From NCBI GenBank assembly GCA_020052895.1, contig JAGVOE010000044.1, positions 1 through 12,469 on the forward strand: a stretch of DNA of 12,469 nt. Reading direction: 5' to 3'. The stretch comes from Candidatus Woesebacteria bacterium. GTDB lineage: Bacteria > Patescibacteriota > Microgenomatia > UBA1400 > MFAQ01. The translations under genes and the position numbers were made by a program. The notes under the pieces are model-generated. The model ran no database searches, had not been told where the DNA came from, and was given only the letters and a program-made list of their open reading frames with translations. This document shows, in pieces, positions 6,312-11,363 of the stretch; the first letter of the stretch is position 1, and every line of letters begins with the position of its first letter.

Positions 6312-7421
6312 TTATAATCCCGCTTTTATATATTTTTCCTCAACCCCTTTGTTCCTCATCATGTCCACAAGGAAGTTTTTTAATTCCGGCAAGACAATTG
6401 AGGGTATCGCACCCTTTTTCCGCCTTTCAGTTCTTTGGTACTCCCACAAAGCACTTATGTCTTGTACACTAAACTTGCTCGCCACTCCCCTTACCCACTG
6501 GTCAAGTGTCGAAGTATCAGGGAAAAATTTCTCGTTGGGAAAATAAAACCAGTTCTTAATCAATCGTTCAAGTATTACATGGGCAAGTAAGTCGGCATCT
6601 GGATTTTTAACTTTCTTGGGATCAACGGTATCTTCAGAAAACCAAAATCTCCTCTTTGCCTCATCCTCATAGGAAAACACAAATGGAGTTGTGGGGTATT
6701 GAAACCCTACTTTGTTCTCTTGGCTCAAAATATGCATTAGTCTGGTATGAGAAGCACCGTAGATCACCATAACTTTCATTTCTTTATTAGCATATCCATT
6801 ATCCTCTTTTACCGACTCCACCGTCTTAGCAAGATTCACGAGAATCTCACCCTCTCTTTTTCTCTGCCAATCTGCGTATTTCTGGAAGCGCTGATAAAGG
6901 TCGATTGCCTGATCACCAAGTCTCTTTGAAAAATCTAGATAGTCAACACTCTGAGCAGTCTTCCATTCTTTATCTAAATCGGAATCAGCTGGTGTATCTA
7001 CAAAACGAACCAGCTTCTTACTTCCCCTAATCTCAGCCAGAAGCTGCCTGTAGTAAGGCTGGCGAACTGTTTCAGCTATCTTCTCCAGGCTAACATCCCC
7101 TTTCGATACAGAATTAAAGAAGGCCTCCATTTCTTTTGTCCACCCAATATTCTCGATAACTAACAAGTCATTCTTGTCCACTTCTTGTCTTACTCCAGCA
7201 ATATCGTTTTCTTTGGTATGGTTTACAAACTCAAAGTTAAAAGTTACCCCCTCCAGCTTAGGCGTTTCGACTAAAGCCTCCAACCCAGTCGCACCAGGGA
7301 ATCTGCGAAAAGCCAGACCAAGTAGTGCCAAACCAGACAGCTTCAAAAACTCTCTTCTTGAAAGCTTCTGTTTTTTATCCTCAGCGCTCTCCGATCCTGA
7401 AGAGTTCTCTGTCATTATCAT
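6312..7421 (-). CDS. Tat-signal protein of unknown function
   Basis: The protein has 369 residues. The N-terminus holds a twin-arginine motif, SRREFLK (residues 21-27), followed by a moderately hydrophobic core to about residue 38: a Tat export signal, implying folding before secretion. The mature part is about 320 residues with no Cys, rich in charged helices. A KVMVIYGASHTRLMHIL block (about residues 216-232) places a strand, then Gly-Ala-Ser-His and a helix, after an R-E-G-E helix (189-192). This order is reminiscent of TraB/ChaN/erythromycin-esterase-like folds, where a catalytic or metal-binding His follows a hydrophobic strand; I treat this as a weak hypothesis. ATG 7421 is preferred because a TAGAAT hexamer ends six bases before it; ATG 7415 is an alternative. 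The preceding gene is insulated by a terminator. Confidence 0.8.
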   Translation of the reverse strand: MIMTENSSGSESAEDKKQKLSRREFLKLSGLALLGLAFRRFPGATGLEALVETPKLEGVTFNFEFVNHTKENDIAGVRQEVDKNDLLVIENIGWTKEMEAFFNSVSKGDVSLEKIAETVRQPYYRQLLAEIRGSKKLVRFVDTPADSDLDKEWKTAQSVDYLDFSKRLGDQAIDLYQRFQKYADWQRKREGEILVNLAKTVESVKEDNGYANKEMKVMVIYGASHTRLMHILSQENKVGFQYPTTPFVFSYEDEAKRRFWFSEDTVDPKKVKNPDADLLAHVILERLIKNWFYFPNEKFFPDTSTLDQWVRGVASKFSVQDISALWEYQRTERRKKGAIPSIVLPELKNFLVDMMRNKGVEEKYIKAGL

Positions 7422-7427
7422 ATCTAC

Positions 7428-7433
7428 ATTCTA
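7428..7433 (-). promoter_or_regulatory. -10 element of the Tat-signal protein gene
   Basis: TAGAAT on the minus strand ends six bases before ATG 7421. The 17-base upstream position shows no good -35, and there is no Shine-Dalgarno. It lies just downstream of the terminator of the preceding gene, so a dedicated promoter is needed here. Confidence 0.5.
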
Positions 7434-7451
7434 TCCTATACTACCCGATAC

Positions 7452-7479
7452 AAAAAAAGCCCCCTATTTCTAGAGGGCT
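7452..7479 (-). terminator. Rho-independent terminator with GAAA tetraloop
   Basis: On the minus strand AGCCCTCTA, loop GAAA and TAGGGGGCT form a 9-bp stem with one G-U pair, followed by six T. It ends transcription of the small secreted protein gene at 7497-7868. Confidence 0.9.
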
Positions 7480-7496
7480 GAGGTTAAAATTGTCCT

Positions 7497-7868
7497 TTAC
7501 GGCTGGCAGCCGTCCTTAACAAGGCATTGCCCGACATCAACGAGATAATAATTTCCATCGGGTGCCTGATAAAAACCAGCCACCACCTTCGGGTCGGAAA
7601 CCACATTCTTTAAAATGCCCACGTGATGCCCGTACCAGCACCGTACTAGAGTATCCGGTCCACACGGCTGAGTGGCAAAGGCGTAGAACGCCGCCTCGAT
7701 CTCCGCGTATGTGTACCCCACTCCCATCTGGTACCTCACGTCCAGCAGAGTCCCATCGGTACCCCAGAAATAAATGGGGTGACCCAGAGAGGCCTTTGCC
7801 GGTGAGGCAGAAACCAAAGCCGTCACTAAAACAGCGACGAAAGCTATCGTTCTCCAAATTTTGTTCAT
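7497..7868 (-). CDS. Small secreted protein with Cys pairs, unrecognised
   Basis: The protein has 123 residues. Residues 1-26 are a classical signal peptide (basic MNKIWR, hydrophobic core, SPAKA cleavage site). The mature ~97-residue domain is rich in Gly, Tyr and aromatic residues and has four Cys: one in QPCG, one in RCWYGHH and two near the C-terminus (GQCLVKDGCQP), which could form two disulfides outside the cell. I do not recognise the domain. Start choice is firm: AGGAGG (7878-7873) lies a few bases upstream and there is a consensus promoter. The gene is monocistronic, with its own promoter and terminator. Its 55-base leader is almost the same as that of the gene at 7976-8311, so the two are likely regulated or translated alike. 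Confidence 0.82.
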   Translation of the reverse strand: MNKIWRTIAFVAVLVTALVSASPAKASLGHPIYFWGTDGTLLDVRYQMGVGYTYAEIEAAFYAFATQPCGPDTLVRCWYGHHVGILKNVVSDPKVVAGFYQAPDGNYYLVDVGQCLVKDGCQP

Positions 7869-7952
7869 TCTGCCTCCTGACAGGTTTCTTAGGATAGAAT
7901 TTTAAACTTGCTACGATGCCTGTAGTATATCACCAATCCCTCAACTTGTCAA
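7869..7952 (-). promoter_or_regulatory. Promoter and conserved leader A
   Basis: On the minus strand TTGACA (7952-7947), a 17-base spacer and TATACT (7929-7924) form a strong promoter. The 55 bases from the -10 to the ATG (7923-7869) include GGCATCGTAGCAAGTT, an AAGAAACC box and the Shine-Dalgarno AGGAGG (7878-7873). The same elements occur in the same order upstream of the gene at 7976-8311. Confidence 0.85.
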
Positions 7953-7975
7953 GCTATAGGTCTACTACTTTGATT

Positions 7976-8311
7976 CTACGGATTTGGAACACAGTATCCT
8001 GGTAACACCGGCGAACTGGGAATAATCCCTGCTTTACAGGTTTGTACTCCAGAAAGACAATCAGAGTCGGCTGTGCAGGACTCATAACCCATACCAGAGT
8101 AGTCAGGACTGCCATTTTCCTTTGCAAACTGGACAAATCTAAGTACTCTTTCTTCATTGCCCTTCTGAACAGCTTGTCCGTATGCCTCAATCACCGATAA
8201 GGTTGGGGTTGAAGGAGTTGGAGGCATAACTACTGCCTCTGGAAAGCGAACAGAGACCAAAGCAATTACAAGGAGAATGGCGGCCATAACCCAAAACAAC
8301 TTTTTCTTCAT
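7976..8311 (-). CDS. Small exported protein with C-terminal Cys-rich module
   Basis: The protein has 111 residues. Residues 1-20 (MKKKLFWVMAAILLVIALVS) form a signal peptide or N-terminal anchor. A Pro/Thr linker (PPTPSTPT) follows, then a helical part (about 38-66) with many charges. The C-terminal ~35 residues hold four Cys in a SCTADSDC...QTCKAG...GYC pattern. This resembles the small disulfide-knotted Cys modules often seen in exported Patescibacteria proteins and the Cys-rich repeats of the HINT protein in this window; the resemblance is of pattern only. AGGAGG (8322-8317) fixes the start. Leader and promoter closely match those of the next gene downstream (7497-7868). No terminator is evident between the two, but the second gene has its own promoter. 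Confidence 0.8.
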   Translation of the reverse strand: MKKKLFWVMAAILLVIALVSVRFPEAVVMPPTPSTPTLSVIEAYGQAVQKGNEERVLRFVQFAKENGSPDYSGMGYESCTADSDCLSGVQTCKAGIIPSSPVLPGYCVPNP

Positions 8312-8377
8312 AATCTGCCTCCTGCGGGTTTCTTGTGGGTGGAATTTTTAACTTGCTACGATGCCTATAGTATAGCA
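8312..8377 (-). promoter_or_regulatory. Extended -10 promoter and conserved leader B
   Basis: TGC-TATACT (8377-8369, minus) is an extended -10. A TTGACG lies 14 bases further up, too close for a normal -35. The -10 sits inside a near-palindrome running from GATGC to GCATC. The 57-base leader (8368-8312) matches leader A at most positions, including GGCATCGTAGCAAGTT, AAGAAACC and CAGGAGGCAGA. Confidence 0.75.
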
Positions 8378-8390
8378 TCAAAATTTTGCG

Positions 8391-8717
8391 TCAAAACATC
8401 AGTTCCGTCTTTAACTCTGGCAAATTCTCTCCAATTGTGTTCCAAACACCTTCCAAATCAGCGCCAATATAATCGTGAATTAAGATATTTCTCATACCTA
8501 CAATTTTGGACCAAGGAATATTGGCATGTTTTTCACGAAACCCGGAACTAAGCTTGTTACTTGCCTCACCAATAACCTCAAACTTCTTCATCACCGCACT
8601 AGAAACAAGGTCATTTTCTACAAATTCAGTCAGACTAACGTCTTGAACGAAGCTGTTAATGGCTAGGATAGCATCAAGAATGTGTTGGACAAGAACTGTA
8701 TCTTTATCGATTGTCAT
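8391..8717 (-). CDS. hepT: HEPN-domain ribonuclease toxin (DUF86/HepT)
   Basis: The protein has 108 residues, the usual HepT size, and is all-helical. The HEPN catalytic motif R-X4-H-X-Y is present as RNILIHDY (Arg76, His81, Tyr83). In the studied HepT-MntA systems the toxin is an RNase whose motif Tyr is blocked by AMP groups added by the partner nucleotidyltransferase; Tyr83 would be the target. The gene starts inside the antitoxin gene (14-bp overlap), so they form one translationally coupled operon. The key motif is intact and an active toxin is likely. Its stop overlaps the -35 region of the next transcription unit. Confidence 0.9.
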   Translation of the reverse strand: MTIDKDTVLVQHILDAILAINSFVQDVSLTEFVENDLVSSAVMKKFEVIGEASNKLSSGFREKHANIPWSKIVGMRNILIHDYIGADLEGVWNTIGENLPELKTELMF

Positions 8718-9006
8718 AAATAGGAACGATGGAGTTTAGCACTTCTTGTTTAATATAACGATCCAGACCGTTTGGAGTTACTACGTCCACAGGGCTGTGA
8801 AGTTTCTTTTCTAACTCTTCTTTAAGAGTTACCAGGTGTAAAAGTGTATATTTCTTTTGTGGGCTGAACTCAACTAAAAAATCATAGTCGCTTGTAGTTG
8901 TTGCCATCCCCTTTGCTTGGGAACCAAACAAACCAGCAAAAACTACTCCATTACTTTGGAGAGTGCCACTCACTTGATTTGATAGATCTCCAATCTCAAT
9001 TTGCAT
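8704..9006 (-). CDS. mntA: MntA-type nucleotidyltransferase antitoxin
   Basis: I start at ATG 9006 (100 residues); the frame is open upstream to 9141, but that part only translates a GC-rich intergenic repeat. The minimal nucleotidyltransferase signature is visible: GSQAKGMATTTSDYD (Gly28-Ser29, Asp40, Asp42) followed by FLVEF, with a third acidic residue at Asp74 (PVDVVT). Partners of this kind transfer AMP to the HEPN toxin and inactivate it. The gene overlaps hepT by 14 bp. An extended -10, TGT-TATACT (9021-9013), ends six bases before the ATG and no Shine-Dalgarno is present, so the message is probably leaderless. Confidence 0.88.
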   Translation of the reverse strand: MQIEIGDLSNQVSGTLQSNGVVFAGLFGSQAKGMATTTSDYDFLVEFSPQKKYTLLHLVTLKEELEKKLHSPVDVVTPNGLDRYIKQEVLNSIVPIYDNR

Positions 9007-9012
9007 AACAAA

Positions 9013-9021
9013 AGTATAACA
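9013..9021 (-). promoter_or_regulatory. mntA-hepT promoter, extended -10, leaderless geometry
   Basis: TGT followed by TATACT on the minus strand is an extended -10 that ends six bases before ATG 9006. No -35 is needed or seen. This placement supports the short form of MntA. Confidence 0.65.
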
Positions 9022-9043
9022 CCAAAAGAGACAGTCCTGCAGG

Positions 9044-9083
9044 CCTGCCTGCCGGTTTACCCGCCGGTAGGAGGGCAGGCAGG
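9044..9083. repeat. GC-rich intergenic inverted repeat
   Basis: CCTGCCTGCC (9044-9053) and GGCAGGCAGG (9074-9083) are perfect inverted repeats around a 20-base centre that itself contains GCCGG twice. With its flanks to about 9135 it is far richer in G and C than the surrounding AT-rich sequence, which suggests a dispersed intergenic repeat. It lies between the mntA promoter and the hicBA remnant. Confidence 0.7.
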
Positions 9084-9136
9084 GATCTCCCTCCACCTCG
9101 TCACCCCGACCGTACCTACGAGGAGAGTCCTTGTAG

Positions 9137-9298
9137 GTCAATCGGGCTATAATCAGCGAAGATGGTAAGAATTTTCATGGCTTTGTCCCCGCCTTACCAG
9201 GCGTACATACCAGTGGTAAAACCATCGAAGAAACCCAAAAAAACCTCCGACTCGCCATCTCTCAACACCTTGAGGTTACCCATACTTACGGCATTTAA
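9137..9298 (+). pseudogene. HicB-type antitoxin remnant
   Basis: The frame 9137-9298 encodes about 53 residues ending in TAA. It carries the partial-RNase-H fold of HicB: SEDGKNFHGFVPALPGVHTS (residues 8-27), then GKTIEETQKNLRLAIS, the classic LPG-hxxGxTxxEA-like signature followed by a helix. The first strand is only partly present and no ATG, GTG or TTG in the frame gives a normal N-terminus; the frame is closed by a TAG at 9134. The C-terminal DNA-binding part is absent. It overlaps the HicA remnant as in hicBA operons. I call it a decayed antitoxin. Confidence 0.75.
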
Positions 9299-9420
9299 AC
9301 TATCACACATCCTCCTCAAAAGCGGATTTATTCTCAAAAGATCATCTGGTTCCCATCATACTTTTTATAATTCAAGACACTGGTTTTACCGAAGAAGAAT
9401 TCCTCAAGCTAATTAAGTAA
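9270..9420 (+). pseudogene. HicA-type toxin remnant with internal deletion and frameshift
   Basis: From about 9276 one frame encodes PILTAFKLSHILLKSGFILK and then RSSGSHHTFYN, the HicA double-stranded-RNA-binding-like fold with its active-site His region (GSHH). At about 9370 the match jumps to the +1 frame, which from 9373 reads QDTGFTEEEFLKLIK and stops at TAA 9418-9420, the usual C-terminal helix of HicA. The central strand segment, an estimated 25-30 residues, is missing. No functional toxin can be made. The single 84-codon frame at 9162-9416 is a chance fusion of out-of-frame HicB, HicA and tail sequence and should not be annotated as a gene. Confidence 0.78.
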
Positions 9421-9424
9421 GGGC

Positions 9425-9476
9425 CGCTCTGGTCAAAAGCTCTTCTCAAAACCAAGGTACCAACTAAATAGTTATC
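9425..9476. repeat. 52-bp diverged direct repeat, left copy
   Basis: Matches 10521-10572 at 45 of 52 positions by hand alignment, with a central run of 25 identical bases (9434-9458). On the minus strand both encode DNYLVGTLVLRRAF, so this is a coding-sequence scrap. The two copies bracket the winged-helix/phosphoribosyltransferase gene. Confidence 0.75.
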
Positions 9477-9480
9477 CATT

Positions 9481-9523
9481 AGTTCCTAGTTCCCATACTA
9501 TTAGGAACTTTTTGTGATAAAAT
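9481..9523 (+). promoter_or_regulatory. Operator-like inverted repeat and extended -10 of the winged-helix gene
   Basis: AGTTCCTA (9481-9488) and TAGGAACT (9502-9509) form a perfect 8-bp inverted repeat; TAGTTCC also occurs twice in tandem (9480-9493). Just downstream, TGA-TAAAAT (9515-9523) is an extended -10 ending six bases before ATG 9530. The inverted repeat covers the -35 zone, where binding of the winged-helix product could control its own gene. It is followed by TTTTT, so a weak terminator is an alternative. Confidence 0.6.
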
Positions 9524-9529
9524 AACTTT

Positions 9530-10498
9530 ATGAAGACGAGCAAAAACATTCTAGATTTCATTACAACTAACAAACAGGCCACTGGTCAAGAACTTGCTGA
9601 ACATCTAGGAATCACCGATAGAGCTGTGCGCAAACAACTATTTTCTCTCCTAAAAAATAATAGCCTGATCAAAAAAGGCCACCCTCCTGTAGTTTATTAT
9701 CAGATTAACGACAAACAGACACCCATAATCGAAAATTTACCCATAAAAATCTTCCAGATCATAGAGAAAAATTACCTTTTCATTACACCATCAGGAAAGA
9801 AACTTAACGGTGTTAATGGTTTTTTTGCCTGGTGCCAAAAGCAAAATTTGTCCTTTAAAAAAACAGCTAATGAATATGTGGACATGGTAAAAAAGTTTTC
9901 AAAATACAAGAAGAATGGCTTAATAGACGGCATGTCTAAGATCAAAAGCACTTACAAAAATGTATTTCTAGACAATCTCTACTATCTAGATTTCTACAGT
10001 ATTGATCGCTTTGGTAAAACAAAGCTTGGACAGCTATTACTCTACGCTAAGCAGAGCCAACAGGAGTCTCTCATTACTGATTTAATAGATGACATTGCCC
10101 CAGATATAAAAAAACTTATTGAAGAAAAAAATATTACAAGTGTTGGTTTCATACCACCGACCGTCAAAAGACAGGTTCAATTTATGACTGTGCTTCAAAA
10201 GAAGCTTAAACTAAAAACCAGAATTATAAACATAAAGAAAATTAAAGCTGACGTCGCAGTTCCTCAAAAAAGCTTAAGCAAACTATCTGACCGAATTGAA
10301 AATGCGAGTCACTCAATTGTGGTTAGCGATAATAGTCAGCATGGTAATATTCTCCTAATTGATGACGCTGTCGGCTCAGGCTCTACTCTAAACGAAACGG
10401 CTAGACAGATCCGAGAAAAAGGAATATGTGACGATAAAATAATTGGACTTGCTATTACTGGCAGTTTCAAGGGATTCGATGTAATAAGCGAGGTCTAA
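9530..10498 (+). CDS. Winged-helix regulator fused to a ComF-like phosphoribosyltransferase
   Basis: The protein has 322 residues. Residues about 5-60 are a winged helix-turn-helix (ATGQELAEHLGITDRAVRKQ, then a wing ending VVYYQIN). Residues about 200-315 form a type I phosphoribosyltransferase fold: SVGFIPPT, then PQKSLSKLSDRIENA, the PRPP loop ILLIDDAVGSGSTLNETARQ (274-293) and IIGLAITGSF, an order like that of ComF. The middle (about 70-195) is helical and unassigned. Either it is an enzyme with its own DNA-binding domain or, as with PurR of Bacillus, a PRPP-sensing regulator. The two Asp of the PRPP loop are kept, so PRPP binding is plausible. It is likely leaderless. It lies between diverged direct repeats and ends tail-to-tail, overlapping a broken minus-strand gene. 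Confidence 0.85.
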   Translation: MKTSKNILDFITTNKQATGQELAEHLGITDRAVRKQLFSLLKNNSLIKKGHPPVVYYQINDKQTPIIENLPIKIFQIIEKNYLFITPSGKKLNGVNGFFAWCQKQNLSFKKTANEYVDMVKKFSKYKKNGLIDGMSKIKSTYKNVFLDNLYYLDFYSIDRFGKTKLGQLLLYAKQSQQESLITDLIDDIAPDIKKLIEEKNITSVGFIPPTVKRQVQFMTVLQKKLKLKTRIINIKKIKADVAVPQKSLSKLSDRIENASHSIVVSDNSQHGNILLIDDAVGSGSTLNETARQIREKGICDDKIIGLAITGSFKGFDVISEV

Positions 10499-10716
10499 AA
10501 CAGCATCTCCAGTTTTAGCTCGCTCAGACCAAAAGCTCTTCTCAAAACCAAGGTGCCCACCAAATAATTATCTCCCTCATAGGCCACCGACTACAAAAAT
10601 ACCACCCCAGCCAAAGACACCAGCTTGGTGGCTATATTTAGCCAAACATCACTTCTATAGTTTATTACCTGGGAAGGTCCAAACAACAAACTATTTTTAT
10701 AAACCGCAACTCTCAT
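10495..10716 (-). pseudogene. Small unrecognised protein gene with in-frame amber stop
   Basis: From ATG 10716 the frame encodes 41 residues (MRVAVYKNSLLFGP... to ...SLAGVVFL), meets TAG at 10593-10591, then continues for 31 more codons (SVAYEGDNYLVGTLVLRRAF...) to a TAG at 10497-10495. A consensus TATAAT (10729-10724) ends seven bases before the ATG, so the start is believable. A coding scrap of the second part is repeated at 9425-9476. I do not recognise the protein. It is most simply a 73-codon gene broken by a nonsense mutation. Its last stop overlaps the stop of the convergent phosphoribosyltransferase gene. Confidence 0.5.
10521..10572. repeat. 52-bp diverged direct repeat, right copy
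   Basis: Partner of 9425-9476, offset by 1096 bp, same orientation, 45 of 52 positions matching by hand alignment. It lies inside the broken minus-strand gene, which suggests this copy is the parental one. Confidence 0.75.
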
Positions 10717-10844
10717 TACTTAAATTATATCCCCCAGCTCTACCTAACACCCCCAAAGCTTCACACTCTCTTATAATGATTTCCATATCCACCCTTTGCC
10801 CCTTTATACAAACTTGCCCAATTTAAACAACTCAGCAGGAATAG
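10717..10844. other. Short coding-like scraps, no supported gene
   Basis: The minus strand holds a -10-like TATAAT serving the downstream broken gene, a possible 29-codon frame from ATG 10786 (MEIIIRECEALGVLGRAGG...) and a stretch around 10860-10803 reading GDGRLTIPAELFKLGKFV before a stop. These look like debris of former genes, but none has a start site, length or family match good enough to annotate as a gene. Confidence 0.4.
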
Positions 10845-11186
10845 TTAATCGCCCATCCCCGTTAATATTCCGTAACTTGCTACACCCCTGCGATTACTAG
10901 CCGTTCCATCTCCCAATATTAAGGACTGCTCCCCCAAGTGAGACGAAGGAATACTACTTTTTAGACCGTTTTCAGCGTGAACATCAGCCCCTACTGTTTG
11001 CCACCAACCAGCCCAGTATCTGTCAAAACCAAAGCTCATGTTGTTGACTAAGCTACAAGGTTGAGTTCCACAAAGGGTTGGATTGCTTGGCACAGTGGCT
11101 GTAATACTAGTACAAGTTAATTTTGGTCCGTCACTCACTACATACATATCTCTTAACTGATTAAAATCATAAGTATGAGACTGCCC
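10845..11186 (-). pseudogene. Fragment of a paralogue of the HINT surface protein
   Basis: The frame from about 11186 to TAA 10845 encodes about 113 residues that align with residues of roughly 605-720 of the 915-residue HINT protein. Shared anchors are YDF-x5-D-x-YV, GPKLTC, VPSNP, QPCSLVN-x-MSFGF, GWWQ-VG--VH and SLIL-D-TA-NR-G--SYG. The match is clear but diverged at about half the positions, so it is an old paralogue rather than a recent copy. Homology stops abruptly after SYG on one side; upstream, another unrelated coding scrap in a different frame takes over near 11186. The signal peptide, HINT domain and C-terminus are all missing. No promoter or Shine-Dalgarno is seen at the internal ATG (11147). 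A dead fragment. Confidence 0.78.
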
Positions 11187-11338
11187 ACTCTTGCGTACCG
11201 GGAATGGCCATCAGGGCATAAAGAGGTTCACCGGCCTGGTTTTTCTTAGCCATAAATACCGGCATCTCACTTGCTTCCACATACTCCATCACCTGTGTGT
11301 AGGCATAGGCGCTGTCTGGCCCGGAAAATACAACTCTC
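11167..11338 (-). pseudogene. Unrecognised coding fragment
   Basis: A minus-strand frame with no start codon context reads GFLRVVFSGPDSAYAYTQVM, then EYVEASEMPVFMAKKNQAGE and PLYALMAIPGTQEWAVSYL, and stops at TGA 11169-11167. Composition and length suggest former coding sequence. It follows directly after the asparagine synthase-like gene's terminator and overlaps the start of the paralogue fragment in another frame, so this is a junction between two gene remnants. I cannot assign a family. Confidence 0.45.
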
Positions 11339-11363
11339 AAAAACCCAGTGCTATGCTAGGTTT
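11339..11363 (-). terminator. Rho-independent terminator overlapping the stop codon
   Basis: On the minus strand AAACCTAG (11363-11356) pairs with CTGGGTTT (11348-11341), an 8-bp stem with one G-U pair and a 7-base loop containing the TAG stop, followed by further T. The plus-strand version has a mismatch, so it serves the minus-strand gene. Confidence 0.7.

Noticed and set aside
7562..7897. Plus-strand 111-codon Pro/Arg-rich frame
   Set aside because: Shadow of the small secreted protein gene, which has promoter, Shine-Dalgarno, signal peptide and terminator on the minus strand.
9007..9141. N-terminal extension of MntA by 45 residues
   Set aside because: The extra residues translate the GC-rich inverted repeat, and the promoter at 9013-9021 would lie inside the coding region.
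9162..9416. Single 84-residue gene
   Set aside because: It joins noncoding-frame HicB sequence, in-frame HicA N-terminus and an out-of-frame tail; the homology pattern shows a decayed hicBA instead.
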